A stretch of 64,000 nucleotides of DNA, from assembly GCA_016702415.1 (NCBI GenBank), contig JADJEA010000001.1:1655001-1719000 (forward strand), read 5' to 3'. The translations under genes were made by a program, and so were the position numbers. This stretch comes from Nostocoides sp. Its GTDB lineage: Bacteria; Actinomycetota; Actinomycetes; Actinomycetales; Dermatophilaceae. Positions within the stretch are counted from its first letter, which is position 1; every line of letters begins with the position of its first letter. Positions 38,866-50,260 of the stretch are shown here, one piece after another. The notes under the pieces were generated by a model. The model did no database searches and was not told the DNA's origin. It worked only from the letters and a program-made list of their open reading frames with translations.

Positions 38866-39023
38866 GAACTTGAGCACGCCATACCGACTTGAGCACGCCA
38901 TGTCTGGCGTGCTCAAGTCGGTATGGCGTGCTCAAGTTCCATGCAGGGGCGCCCTCAAGTCGGTATGGCGTGCTCAAGTTCCGGCCCCGGGCGCTCGCGG
39001 TCGACACGGCGTGCTCAAGTTCC
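38866..39023. repeat. REP-like cluster: perfect 35-bp inverted repeat plus further partial copies
   Basis: Bases 38866-38900 and 38905-38939 are perfectly complementary around a 4-nt loop (TGTC). Each arm holds two copies of a GTGCTCAAGT-type core. Direct partial copies of GTATGGCGTGCTCAAGTTCC follow at 38963-38982 and (as CGGCGTGCTCAAGTTCC) at 39007-39023. The cluster fills the 270-bp gap between the VOC gene and the DUF948 gene. The hairpin would be very stable in RNA or single-stranded DNA. No transposase, no CRISPR-like spacing. Confidence 0.9.
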
Positions 39024-39064
39024 CAGCTGGCCGGCCGGGGGAGGCGGGGGGATAGGGTCGGCGC

Positions 39065-39461
39065 ATGATCTCGGATGTCTCGCTGGGTGACATCGCGCTC
39101 CTCGTCATCGCGGTCGCCCTGTCCTATCTCGTCTTCCGGATCGGCTCCCTCATCGGCAAGGCCGGCAAGATCCTCGACGAGACCCAGGTCTCCCTGCGCA
39201 CGACGACCGAGAACGTCCAGCCGACGCTGGTCAAGCTCACCGACACCGTCAGCGCTGACCAACGACCAGCTCGCCCGCGTCGACGGGATCACCAGCAACG
39301 TCGGGGCGATGACGACCAACGCCAGCGCCCTGACCAGCCTGTTCGCGGCCACCCTGGGCCAGCCGCTGGTCAAGGTTGCCGCCTTCTCCTACGGCGTCCG
39401 GGCTGCGCTCGGTGGGGTCAAGGACGGCGCCGCGCTCGGCAAGCACGCGCGCAAGGAGTGA
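39065..39461 (+). pseudogene. DUF948 family protein, split by one frameshift
   Basis: A small membrane-anchored protein of about 131 residues. Frame one (ATG 39065) has one hydrophobic helix (ALLVIAVALSYLVFRIGSLI) and the coiled stretch QVSLRTTTENVQPTLVKLTD. Near 39248-39256 the frame moves by one base, and TNDQLARVDGITSNVGAMTT and QPLVKVAAFSYGVRAALGG continue to TGA 39459-39461. In the family these are one continuous protein. An extra base or a lost GC dinucleotide would explain it. Confidence 0.78.
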
Positions 39462-39463
39462 CC

Positions 39464-39811
39464 GTGCGCCGCCTCGTCCTCGCCGCCTCCATCGCCGCCC
39501 TCGCCGGGGGTGCGTATGCCGCATACCGCCTCGGCCGTGCCTACGACCCCGAAGACCCGGTCGCCGGCCTGGCCGCGTTCGGGGCCACCGTCCAGGCCGG
39601 GATGCTCCAGCGCGAACACGACCTGCGGGACGCGCTCGGGATGGATGTCGCCGTCGAGCCGCGCCGCGGCAAGGGTGACGGCCGGGCACCCGGGGGGAGC
39701 CCGCGGCATACCCCCTCGGCGACGCCGTTGACCGCGGACCAGGCGCGCCGACTCCTCCTCGACCCTGCGGGGCCGGACCCGCGCCGACTCGACGAAGGCG
39801 CCGGCATCTGA
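39464..39811 (+). CDS. Small membrane-associated protein next to DUF948
   Basis: 115 residues from GTG 39464, 2 nt after the DUF948 stop. An N-terminal hydrophobic helix (RRLVLAASIAALAGGAYAAY) is followed by a hydrophilic segment with EHDLRDALGMD and an acidic/Pro tail. Pairs of this kind (DUF948 plus a short one-helix protein) precede alaS in many actinobacteria. No known function. Confidence 0.7.
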   Translation: MRRLVLAASIAALAGGAYAAYRLGRAYDPEDPVAGLAAFGATVQAGMLQREHDLRDALGMDVAVEPRRGKGDGRAPGGSPRHTPSATPLTADQARRLLLDPAGPDPRRLDEGAGI

Positions 39812-40040
39812 CGCCGCGCCAGGTCGGCATCCACGGGCACCGGGTCGACGCCCCCGATACGACCCCCCAAACGCCGGCCCCACGCGCCCGCCCACGCGCC
39901 CTCCCGACTCACCCACCGACTCACTCCACGACCCACCCCGCCCCCCACCGACGCCCAGGAACTCGCTGGGGCGGGCGCGACGGCTCCCATAAACTGGCCG
40001 CTGCTTCCCGAACCGAACGAGAATCGAGTGCTGACCCACC
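39812..40040 (+). other. Intergenic region before alaS
   Basis: About 230 bp with a C-rich stretch of short repeats (CACGCGCCCGCCCACGCGCC and CCCACCGACTCACTCC near 39880-39940). I see no gene, no T-box motifs and no clear promoter. Confidence 0.6.
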
Positions 40041-42746
<2,706 letters not shown>

Positions 42747-42754
42747 GCGGCCCG

Positions 42755-43354
42755 ATGCGGCCCGGGGTGCGGCTCGGGATCGACGTGGGCAGCGTCCGGG
42801 TCGGGGTGGCCGCGTGCGATGCGGGCGGCATACTCGCGTATCCCGTGGCGACCCTCCCGCGGCCGGACGACCCGACCCAGACCCGTCACGCCCTCACGCC
42901 GGCGGACGTCAAACCGGCGGACGTCACACCGGCGCACGGACCCGAGTCGCAGCCGGCGCGAGCGGCTGCCGACGAGGAGGCGGCCCCCACCGACCTGGCC
43001 CGGATCCGCGACTATGTGCGCGATCTCGAGGTGATCGAGGTCGTCGTGGGGCTGCCTCGCTCTCTCGACGGCGGCGAGGGTCCCGCCGCACACGCCGCGC
43101 GCGGTTATGCTCAATCGATTGCGCGTGTGTGCGCCCCCGTGCCGGTGCGGCTCGTCGATGAGCGCCTGACGACGGTGGATGCTCACCGCGGACTCCGGGA
43201 GAGCGGCGTCTCGGGACGGGGTCAGCGGCGGGTCGTCGATCAGGCGGCTGCGGTGCTGATCCTCCAGGGTGCCCTTGATGCGGAGCGGGTGACCGGGAGT
43301 CCTCCCGGGCAGCCGGCGGCGACGACACGGCGCAAGCCGCGACGGAAAGGGTGA
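42755..43354 (+). CDS. ruvX: RuvX/YqgF putative Holliday-junction resolvase or rRNA-processing nuclease
   Basis: 199 residues with an RNase H-like fold: first acidic strand RLGIDVGSVRVGVAACD, then EVVVGLPRSLDGGEGPAA and RLVDERLTTVDAHRGLRE. About 40 residues rich in Pro/Ala/Glu (near 33-75, including ADVKPADVTPAH) are inserted between the first two strands and are absent from most relatives. YqgF is also implicated in 16S processing. Short spacing of 8 bp from alaS and overlap with mltG (ATG/GTG within the end) support an operon. Confidence 0.88.
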   Translation: MRPGVRLGIDVGSVRVGVAACDAGGILAYPVATLPRPDDPTQTRHALTPADVKPADVTPAHGPESQPARAAADEEAAPTDLARIRDYVRDLEVIEVVVGLPRSLDGGEGPAAHAARGYAQSIARVCAPVPVRLVDERLTTVDAHRGLRESGVSGRGQRRVVDQAAAVLILQGALDAERVTGSPPGQPAATTRRKPRRKG

Positions 43355-44502
43355 CGATGAGGCAGCAGCTCGAAGAGGAGATCTTCGGGACCGGCCAGGC
43401 GGGCGGCTCCGCGCCGGCCGAACCCAATCGCCGGGCCATGCACAGCTTCGCCGCGCTCGTCCTGAGCTTGAGCGTGCTCGTCGGTGGCGGGTTCGCGGCC
43501 TACCACTTCATCGGTCCGGCGATCGAGAAGTTCGTCGCGACCGACGACTATCCCGGTCCCGGGACCGGCTCGGTGACATTCGAGGTCCAAGAGGGTGCCT
43601 CCGGCACCCAGATCGCCGCCGGTTTGGTCAAGGCGGGGATCATCAAGTCCACCAGCGCCTTCATCAGCGCGTCCTCGGCCGCCCCCGACCAAGCCAAGGC
43701 GATCCAGCCGGGCAGCTACACGATGAAGAAGGAGATGACGGCCAAGGACGCTCTGGCCTATCTCTCCGACCCGACGCATCGCAGCGTCAAGCGCGTGACG
43801 ATCCCTGAGGGCTTGTGGGCCTCCGAGATCTATCAGCGCCTCTCCAAGGCCAGCGGTATCCCCATCAAGGACTACCAAACCGCGGCGAAGGAAACCAAGG
43901 CGCTGGGCCTGCCGAGCGCCGCCAAGGGCAATGTCGAAGGCTGGCTGTTCCCGTCGACGTACGAGTTCGAGAAGAAGTCCACCGCCGCCGAGCAGTTGAC
44001 GATCATGGTCGCCCAGACAGTCAAGGTGCTCTCCGACGAGGGCATCGCCAAGGACAAGTGGGAGTCGACGATGATCCTCGCGTCCATCGTCGAGTCCGAG
44101 GCAGGCTCGGACAAGGACCGGCCCAAGGTCGCCCGGGTCTTCCTCAACCGCATCGCCGATCCGACCGGGGAAACGATCGGGCGCCTCTACTCCGACGCGA
44201 CCGTGTCCTATGGAGCCGGCCGTCGAGCGGTGTCCCCGACCCAGGCGGAGTTGGCCGACGCGGAGAACAAATACAACACCTATCTGTATGCCGGGTTGAC
44301 CCCCGGACCGATTTCCAACCCGGGCAAGGCGTCCATCGACGCCGCCTCCCACCCCGCGACCGGCGACTGGCTCTACTTCGTCACGGTGAATCCCTCGACT
44401 GGGGAGACCAAGTTCGCCAAGACCAATGCAGAGTTCCTCGTCTACAAGGCGGAGTTCACGGCGTGGTGCAAGAAGCACCCCGAGGCCAAGTGCTTCGGCT
44501 GA
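43351..44502 (+). CDS. mltG: Endolytic murein transglycosylase MltG (YceG)
   Basis: 383 residues. A cytosolic N-terminus is followed by one membrane helix (SFAALVLSLSVLVGGGFAAY), and an extracytoplasmic YceG domain: VTFEVQEGASGTQIAAGLVK (LysM-like part) and the catalytic region ILASIVESEAGSDKDRPKVA, with the second conserved block YAGLTPGPISNPGKASIDAA. It cuts nascent glycan strands. Start is GTG 43351 or ATG 43357. Confidence 0.93.
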   Translation: MTMRQQLEEEIFGTGQAGGSAPAEPNRRAMHSFAALVLSLSVLVGGGFAAYHFIGPAIEKFVATDDYPGPGTGSVTFEVQEGASGTQIAAGLVKAGIIKSTSAFISASSAAPDQAKAIQPGSYTMKKEMTAKDALAYLSDPTHRSVKRVTIPEGLWASEIYQRLSKASGIPIKDYQTAAKETKALGLPSAAKGNVEGWLFPSTYEFEKKSTAAEQLTIMVAQTVKVLSDEGIAKDKWESTMILASIVESEAGSDKDRPKVARVFLNRIADPTGETIGRLYSDATVSYGAGRRAVSPTQAELADAENKYNTYLYAGLTPGPISNPGKASIDAASHPATGDWLYFVTVNPSTGETKFAKTNAEFLVYKAEFTAWCKKHPEAKCFG

Positions 44503-44517
44503 TCTAGGCCGGCCGGT

Positions 44518-45348
44518 ATGCCGCACGCCTACGTCCTCGGATCGCCCATCGGCCACTCCCTGTCCCCGGTGCTGCATCGCGCGGCATACGCTGCGCTCGG
44601 CCTGACCGACTGGACCTATTCGGCGGAGGAGGTAGACCTCGCCACATTCGGTGGTTTCGTGGCCGACTGCGGTGAGGACGTGCGCGGGCTGAGCTTGACC
44701 ATGCCGCTGAAGGAGATCGCCTTCACGGTCGTCGATCACGTCAGCGACCGGGCCCGGCTGGCGGGGGCGATCAACACCCTCGTCCGTCGCGAGGGCGGCT
44801 GGTTCGGCGACAACACCGATATCGCCGGGATCGTCGCCGCGCTCACGCCTCCCGGAGCGGAGGACCTGGCCCCCGACGCGGCCGGTCTCATCCTGGGCGC
44901 GGGAGCGACGGCGAGATCGGCCGTCATCGCCCTCGATGCGCTCGGCGCCACCCGCCTCACCGTCGCCGCACGCAGCATCGACCGGGCTCGCGACTCACTC
45001 CTCTCCCTGACGCAGAGTCTTGACCTCGACGTGAGGTTCATTGAGTTGACCCAGTGGCCGAGCGCCTCCGCCCCGGTAATTGTCTCGACCTTGACTCCAG
45101 CTGGAGGCGCCGTCGCGGCCCAGGCCCTGAGCGACTCGGGGATCACCCTGTCCGGGTGCCGCCTCCTCGACGTCGGGTATGCCGAGTGGCCCACCCCCCT
45201 GGCCCAAGCCGCCACCGCCGTCGGTGCGCAGGTCGTCAGCGGCCTGGACATGCTCGTCCACCAGGCGGTCGAGCAGGTCGACCTCATGACCGGTGCCCGC
45301 CCCGACCCGCAGGTGCTGCTGACGGCCGGGCGCGCGGCCATCGCCTGA
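44518..45348 (+). CDS. aroE: Shikimate dehydrogenase
   Basis: 276 residues; reduces dehydroshikimate to shikimate. Substrate side: YVLGSPIGHSLSPVLHRAAY (SxS motif) and SLTMPLKEIAF with the catalytic Lys; AINTLVRR and GDNTDIAG. NADP side: LILGAGATARSAVIAL. ATG 44518 lies in a GTATGCCG word, 15 bp after mltG. One of four aro genes in a row, giving most of the shikimate pathway from 3-deoxy-arabino-heptulosonate 7-phosphate onward. Confidence 0.93.
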   Translation: MPHAYVLGSPIGHSLSPVLHRAAYAALGLTDWTYSAEEVDLATFGGFVADCGEDVRGLSLTMPLKEIAFTVVDHVSDRARLAGAINTLVRREGGWFGDNTDIAGIVAALTPPGAEDLAPDAAGLILGAGATARSAVIALDALGATRLTVAARSIDRARDSLLSLTQSLDLDVRFIELTQWPSASAPVIVSTLTPAGGAVAAQALSDSGITLSGCRLLDVGYAEWPTPLAQAATAVGAQVVSGLDMLVHQAVEQVDLMTGARPDPQVLLTAGRAAIA

Positions 45349-45430
45349 CCCTGTCGGTGGTCGACGGGGGGTCGCCTCGGCTCGTGGACCATCTCTGGCC
45401 GGCTGTCGGTGGCGTGCGAGGATGCGGGAC

Positions 45431-46657
45431 ATGCTGCGTTGGTTGACCGCGGGCGAGTCGCACGGGCAAGCCCTCGTCGCGACGATCGAGGGGCTCCCGT
45501 CCGGCATCGCCGTGACCACCGCGGACGTCGGGGTGGCCCTGGCCCGGCGGCGGCTCGGGTTCGGCCGGGGGGCCCGGATGGCCTTCGAGCAGGACGTCGT
45601 CACCTTCCTCGGCGGCGTGCGACACGGGCTGACCATCGGCTCTCCCGTGGCGATCATGATCGGCAACAGCGAGTGGCCGAAGTGGCAGACCGTCATGGCG
45701 GCCGACCCCGTCACCCCCGAGGCGTATGCCGCCTCCGACGACGTCAACGCCCCGGCCGAGATCGGCCGCAATCGCCCGCTGACCCGGCCGCGCCCCGGCC
45801 ACGCCGACCTCGTCGGGATGCAGAAGTATGCCGTGAGCGACGCCCGCCCCATTCTCGAGCGGGCCTCCGCCCGCGAGACCGCGGCCCGGGTCGCGCTCGG
45901 TGAGGTGGCCGCCCGGCTGCTGGAACAGGCATACGGGATCCGGCTGGTCTCGCACACGATCGCGATCGGGACCGCCAGCGTCGGCGAGGCGGCACTCCTG
46001 CCGACCCCCGACGACGTGGCCGCCCTCGACGCGGACCCGGTGCGCACGCTCGATGCGGCCGGATCGGCGGCCATGGTCGCCGAGGTGGAGGCGGCCCGCA
46101 AGGACGGGGACACCCTCGGTGGGGTCGTCGAGGTCATCGCGTATGCCGTGCCCCCCGGCCTCGGTTCGCACGTCCACTGGGACCGGCGCCTGGACGCCCG
46201 CCTCGCGGGGGCGCTGATGAGCATTCAGGCGATCAAGGGGGTCGAGGTCGGCGACGGCTTCGCCACCGCTCGCCGGCGGGGTTCGCAGGCCCACGACGAG
46301 ATGGTGCGCGACGCCGACGGGGTCATCCGGCGGCGCACGGGCCGGGCCGGCGGCACGGAGGGGGGGATGAGCAGCGGCGGCATCCTGCGGGTACGCGCGG
46401 CGATGAAACCGATCTCGACCGTCCCCCGGGCACTCGACACCGTCGACATCGCCGACCCCACGGCCGCCGCCAAGGCGATCCACCAACGGTCCGACGTCTG
46501 CGCCGTCCCGGCGGCCGGGGTCGTGGCCGAGGCGATGGTGGCGCTCGTCCTCGCCGAGGCGTGCGTGGAGAAGTTCGGCGGCGACTCCCTGGAGGAGACC
46601 CGGCGCAACTTCGGGTCGTATCTCGCATCGATCCCCGCGGGGATGCGCTCGTGGTGA
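45431..46657 (+). CDS. aroC: Chorismate synthase
   Basis: 408 residues from ATG 45431 (MLRWLTAGESHGQ); ATG 45422 would add three. Signatures: TAGESHGQALVATIEGLPSG, the FMN site RARPGHADLVGMQKY-type stretch (PRPGHADLVGMQKYAVSDAR), and GGTEGGMSSGGILRVRAAMK. Uses reduced FMN to make chorismate from EPSP. Followed directly by aroK with overlapping ends. Confidence 0.95.
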   Translation: MLRWLTAGESHGQALVATIEGLPSGIAVTTADVGVALARRRLGFGRGARMAFEQDVVTFLGGVRHGLTIGSPVAIMIGNSEWPKWQTVMAADPVTPEAYAASDDVNAPAEIGRNRPLTRPRPGHADLVGMQKYAVSDARPILERASARETAARVALGEVAARLLEQAYGIRLVSHTIAIGTASVGEAALLPTPDDVAALDADPVRTLDAAGSAAMVAEVEAARKDGDTLGGVVEVIAYAVPPGLGSHVHWDRRLDARLAGALMSIQAIKGVEVGDGFATARRRGSQAHDEMVRDADGVIRRRTGRAGGTEGGMSSGGILRVRAAMKPISTVPRALDTVDIADPTAAAKAIHQRSDVCAVPAAGVVAEAMVALVLAEACVEKFGGDSLEETRRNFGSYLASIPAGMRSW

Positions 46658-46701
46658 GGCCGCCGGTGAGACCGCCGGTGAACCCGCCGGTGAGACCGGT
46701 C
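46654..46701 (+). repeat. 12-bp tandem repeat at the start of aroK
   Basis: Four units of GTGAGGCCGCCG / GTGAGACCGCCG / GTGAACCCGCCG / GTGAGACCGGTC, each starting with a possible GTG start codon. See the aroK entry. Confidence 0.85.
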
Positions 46702-47238
46702 GCCGTCCTCATCGGCCCGCCCGGATCGGGCAAGACAACGGTCGGGATGGCGCTGGCCGCGCACCTGGGCGTCCCCTTTCACGACACCGACGCCGCGGTC
46801 GAGCGGGGCACCGGCAAGAGCATCGGCGACATCTTCGTCGACGACGGCGAGTCCGCCTTCCGGGCCCTCGAGCGGGCCGAGGTCGCCCGAGCGTTGCGCG
46901 AGGAGGCTGGCGTCGTCGCCCTTGGCGGAGGGGCCCCCGTCGACGACGAGACCCGCGCGGCCTTGACCGGGCATCGCGTCGTCTTCCTCGACGTCGGTAT
47001 CGCCGATGCCGCCCGCCGGATCGGCTTCGACCGCTCCCGTCCCCTGCTCGCGGTCAACCCGCGGGCCCGGTGGATCGAACTCATGGCCGTGCGCCGCCCG
47101 ATCTACGAGGCGCTCGCACGCGTCCGGGTCGACACCGCTGGCCGCGAACCCGACGCGATCGCCGCCGAGATCGCGGCTGCTCTGGATGCACCGACGACTC
47201 CGGACGCACCGCGCGCTCGGGACGGAGGGCAAGCGTGA
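46654..47238 (+). CDS. aroK: Shikimate kinase
   Basis: About 194 residues. Walker A GPPGSGKTTVGMAL; shikimate-binding PFHDTDAAVERGTGKSIGDI and VVALGGGAPVDDETR; FDRSRPLLA near the lid. The N-terminus is unusual: four 12-bp units (GTGAGGCCGCCG type) at 46654-46701 encode a V-R-P-P-like repeat and supply in-frame GTG codons at 46654, 46666, 46678 and 46690, so the true start is undecided; 46654 overlaps the aroC stop. Starting at 46690 would give a more typical length (about 182). Confidence 0.88.
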   Translation: MRPPVRPPVNPPVRPVAVLIGPPGSGKTTVGMALAAHLGVPFHDTDAAVERGTGKSIGDIFVDDGESAFRALERAEVARALREEAGVVALGGGAPVDDETRAALTGHRVVFLDVGIADAARRIGFDRSRPLLAVNPRARWIELMAVRRPIYEALARVRVDTAGREPDAIAAEIAAALDAPTTPDAPRARDGGQA

Positions 47239-48320
47239 GCCGGGACGCGGAGCCGGGCGAGCTGGCCCGGGTGGGGGTGGGGTCGGCATACGACGTCGTC
47301 ATCGGGCGCGGACTTCTCGGTCAGGCGGCGGCCCTGGTCCCGCAGACCGCCCGCAAGGTGCTCCTGGTCCACACCGGGACCCTCCCCGGGGTTGTCGATC
47401 CGGTGCGGGCCGCGCTGCGTGCGCGCGGCCTCGACGTCGTCGATGGGGTCGTGCCCGACGCCGAAGCGGCCAAGACGATCGAGGTCGCCGCGGGGCTGTG
47501 GGGGCTGCTCGGCCGGGAGGCGTTCACCCGCACGGACGTCGTCGTCGCGGTCGGGGGCGGGACGATCACCGACTTGGCCGGTTGGGTCGCGGCCGCGTGG
47601 CTGCGCGGGGTGCCCTTCGTCAACGTCCCGACGACGGTGCTCGCCATGGTCGATGCGGCGGTCGGTGGCAAGACAGGCATCAACACGGCCGAGGGCAAGA
47701 ATCTCGTCGGCGCGTTCTATGAACCCCTCGGCGTCGTCTGTGACATCGACGTCCTGGCGACGCTGCCCGAGCGCGATGTCATCGCCGGGATGGCGGAGGT
47801 CGTCAAGGCCGGCTTCATTGCCGACCCGCGGATTCTCGAGCTCGTCCAGGACGATCCCGGATCCGCGCGGGGGGTGGGTCGGCATACCGTCGAGTTGATC
47901 GAGCGGGCGGTGACGATGAAGGCGCGGGTCGTGGCGGAGGACCTGCGCGAGGCAGGGCTGCGCGAGATCCTCAATTACGGGCACACGCTGGGGCACGCCA
48001 TCGAGCAGCACTCCGGCTACACGATGCGCCACGGCGAGGCCGTCGCGATCGGGATGGTGTATGCCGCCGAACTCGCCTACCGCTCGGGACTGATCGATTC
48101 CGCTCTGCGGCAACGCCATCGGGACGTCCTGACCCTCGTCGGGCTACCGACGACGTATGCCGCGGCCCCCCTCGCCGACCTCCTGGTCGCCATGGGGCGC
48201 GACAAGAAGACACGCGGGTCCACCCTGCGCTTCGTCGTCCTCGAGGGCCTGGCCCGGCCGACGCGACTGGTGGGCCCGTCCCCCGACCTGCTGCAAGCGG
48301 CATACGACGCCCTCGCGTAA
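47235..48320 (+). CDS. aroB: 3-dehydroquinate synthase
   Basis: 361 residues. NAD-binding region with TDVVVAVGGGTITDLAGWVAAAW, the PTTVLAMVDAAVGGKTGINTAEGKN motif, zinc ligands in AEVVKAGFIADP and NYGHTLGHAIEQHSGYTMRHGEA. GTG 47235 overlaps aroK by 4 bp. In many actinobacteria aroB is followed by aroQ and pepQ before efp; both are missing here. Confidence 0.95.
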   Translation: MSRDAEPGELARVGVGSAYDVVIGRGLLGQAAALVPQTARKVLLVHTGTLPGVVDPVRAALRARGLDVVDGVVPDAEAAKTIEVAAGLWGLLGREAFTRTDVVVAVGGGTITDLAGWVAAAWLRGVPFVNVPTTVLAMVDAAVGGKTGINTAEGKNLVGAFYEPLGVVCDIDVLATLPERDVIAGMAEVVKAGFIADPRILELVQDDPGSARGVGRHTVELIERAVTMKARVVAEDLREAGLREILNYGHTLGHAIEQHSGYTMRHGEAVAIGMVYAAELAYRSGLIDSALRQRHRDVLTLVGLPTTYAAAPLADLLVAMGRDKKTRGSTLRFVVLEGLARPTRLVGPSPDLLQAAYDALA

Positions 48321-48337
48321 GTGGCTCACCGCGGGCC

Positions 48338-48548
48338 TCAGTGCCCGGGCGTCGTGCCTCCCCGAAGGGAGGTCTTGCCGATGCCGCGGGGCCCGGTGAT
48401 CACCAGGGGCGGGCCGGCCATGTGGCCGTAGGCGAGAAGCGGGGCAAGGTAGTCGCGGACGGCCTGCTGTTCCGCGGCGCGTCCGGCGAGGTGTCGCGGG
48501 GTCTGACCGGGCGTGTACGGGTTTGGTAGCGCGCGGAATTCCTCTGTG
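48338..48548 (-). pseudogene. Fragment of an AAA-type ATPase (N-terminal part only)
   Basis: On the minus strand one frame reads LPNPYTPGQTPRHLAGRAAE, EQQAVRDYLAPLLAYGHMAG, then PPLVITGPRGIGKTSL (Walker A) and stops at 48338 after 8 unrelated residues. PYTPG ... LAGR followed by GPRGIGKT is the opening of a family of actinobacterial ATPases of about 400 residues; everything after Walker A is missing. No start codon is visible just upstream in frame. It is antisense to the flanking aro genes and sits where aroQ/pepQ are usually found. Confidence 0.6.
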
Positions 48549-48709
48549 ATGCTTCTTGATGAAAAGTCGGATCCATAAAGAACGACACGCCAGCGACCCC
48601 CAGGTCGGCCTGCGGCGGGTCCGGCGGGTGGCGAGTGCCTTGTTGGTTTGCGACCGAACGGCCCCAGCGTTGCCCCGTGTGCTCCTCACCAGCCCCGGGA
48701 GTATGCCGA

Positions 48710-50260
48710 TCAGCCCGCCGACGAGCGGGGGGCCCGCTTGCGGGGGGCGGCCTTGCTCACGGCCCGTTTGCGCGGAATCCCGGGGGCGGTGACCGCCGCG
48801 CGACGGGCCCCGCTCTTCTCCCTCGGGGCCGGGATCGGGGTGACGCTCCCGTCGCCGCTCAGGCCGAGACCGGCCTCGAGCCGGGCGAGCTCCTCGCCGG
48901 TGTAGACCGCGAGGCGCTGCAGGCTCGGCAGCGCGTCCCGGTCGCCGACGAACCCGAAGCAGAGGGTCCCGCCATAGCTCTGGCAGGTGATATTGAGCGC
49001 CATCCCGTGCACCGGGATGGACACGGGATAGTCCGCCTCGAGCCGGGCCCCCCGGAAATAGAGGACCTCACGCGGGCCGGGCACATTGGAGACGCAGAGG
49101 TTAAAGGTGAACGGCATCGGCGTGCGCAGACCGGTCATCGCCGCGAGCACCTGAGTCGCCGCGGGGGCCATGAGCATCGCGCTGTAGGCGAGGATCGACT
49201 CCTGGGGCAGGTCGACGAGTTGATCCTTGGCCTGCTTGGTCGAGCGGGCGATCGTCTTCAGGCGGCGCACCGGATCCTCGATGTCGGTGCCCATCGTCGC
49301 CAGGATCGCGCCGACCGCATTGCCGCCGCCGACGTCACCCTTGGGCCGGACATTGACCGGGAGGAAGCCGATCAGCGGCTTGTCGCCGAGCGCGTCCATT
49401 TCGCTGAGGAAGCGGCGCAGCCCGCCACCACAGATGGTCAGGACGACGTCGTTGAGGGTGGCGCGGCCGGCCTTGGCCACGGCGGTGAGCCGGGCGATGT
49501 CGTACTGCTGGGTCGCGAACCGCCGGTTGCGCCCCACCTTGGAGTCGAGCACCGAGTGCGGCGCCTCGTAGGAACTCGTCAGGTGCTTGAACTCCCCGTC
49601 GCGCCGCACCTGGAGCTTGACCAGGGACTTGACCAGGTCGGGCACCGACTTGGTGACGGCGACGGCGCGGCCGAGCACCATACCGACATCCGCCATCGTC
49701 GAGGAGGAGGCGGGGGCGGGGCGCTCGCGACGCGCCGGTGGGACGGCGAAAAAGAGCTTCTCCGCGCGCGAGGCGGGGTCCTTGGAGAGCGAACGGTTGA
49801 GCAGTTGGATCGCGCTATAGCCGTCGACGAGCGCGTGGTGGAACTTCACATAGGCCGCCCAGCGCCCGTTCTCGAGCCCCTCGATGAGGTGGAGTTCCCA
49901 TGGCGGCCGCGAGAGGTCGAGGGGGTTGGAGTGCAACCGGGACACCAGCACCCCGAGTTCCCGCTCGTCCCCGGGCGCGGGCAGCGCCGACCGGCGGACG
50001 TGATACTCGATGTCGAAATCGGGATCCTCGACCCACTGGTGGAACGGATTGAGCAGGAACCCGGGAGTCTTGAGCTTCATATTCCACGGCGGCTGGACCA
50101 CCCACTCGGTGCGGATCTCGTGGACCAGCCGGCGCAGGTAGTCCGGCCCGGCGTCCGGCGCGCTCGTGAACGGCATGAGCCCGGCGACGTGCATCATCGT
50201 GTCGGGGGTCTCGCCATACAGGAACATCGCGTCCATGGGCGTCAGCCGTCGTGAGGTCAT
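48710..50260 (-). CDS. WS/DGAT-type acyltransferase (wax ester synthase / diacylglycerol acyltransferase)
   Basis: 516 residues. The catalytic HHxxxDG motif is HHALVDG at 141-147; N-terminal RLTPMDAMFLYGETPDTMMH and the later PLIGFLPVNVRPKGDVGGGNA and NLCVSNVPGPREVLYF complete the family. These enzymes esterify acyl-CoA to fatty alcohols or diacylglycerol and make storage lipid in actinobacteria. The last ~35 residues are a Lys/Arg/Ala-rich tail. ATG 50260 on the minus strand; divergent from efp across 284 bp that contain no other gene. Confidence 0.9.
   Translation of the reverse strand: MTSRRLTPMDAMFLYGETPDTMMHVAGLMPFTSAPDAGPDYLRRLVHEIRTEWVVQPPWNMKLKTPGFLLNPFHQWVEDPDFDIEYHVRRSALPAPGDERELGVLVSRLHSNPLDLSRPPWELHLIEGLENGRWAAYVKFHHALVDGYSAIQLLNRSLSKDPASRAEKLFFAVPPARRERPAPASSSTMADVGMVLGRAVAVTKSVPDLVKSLVKLQVRRDGEFKHLTSSYEAPHSVLDSKVGRNRRFATQQYDIARLTAVAKAGRATLNDVVLTICGGGLRRFLSEMDALGDKPLIGFLPVNVRPKGDVGGGNAVGAILATMGTDIEDPVRRLKTIARSTKQAKDQLVDLPQESILAYSAMLMAPAATQVLAAMTGLRTPMPFTFNLCVSNVPGPREVLYFRGARLEADYPVSIPVHGMALNITCQSYGGTLCFGFVGDRDALPSLQRLAVYTGEELARLEAGLGLSGDGSVTPIPAPREKSGARRAAVTAPGIPRKRAVSKAAPRKRAPRSSAG

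Noticed and set aside
38866..39023. CRISPR array
   Set aside because: Copies are inverted as well as direct, vary in length and have no uniform spacers; no cas genes are present.
39812..40040. T-box riboswitch upstream of alaS
   Set aside because: No T-box core (TGGNACCGCG) or specifier stem seen; only C-rich repeats.
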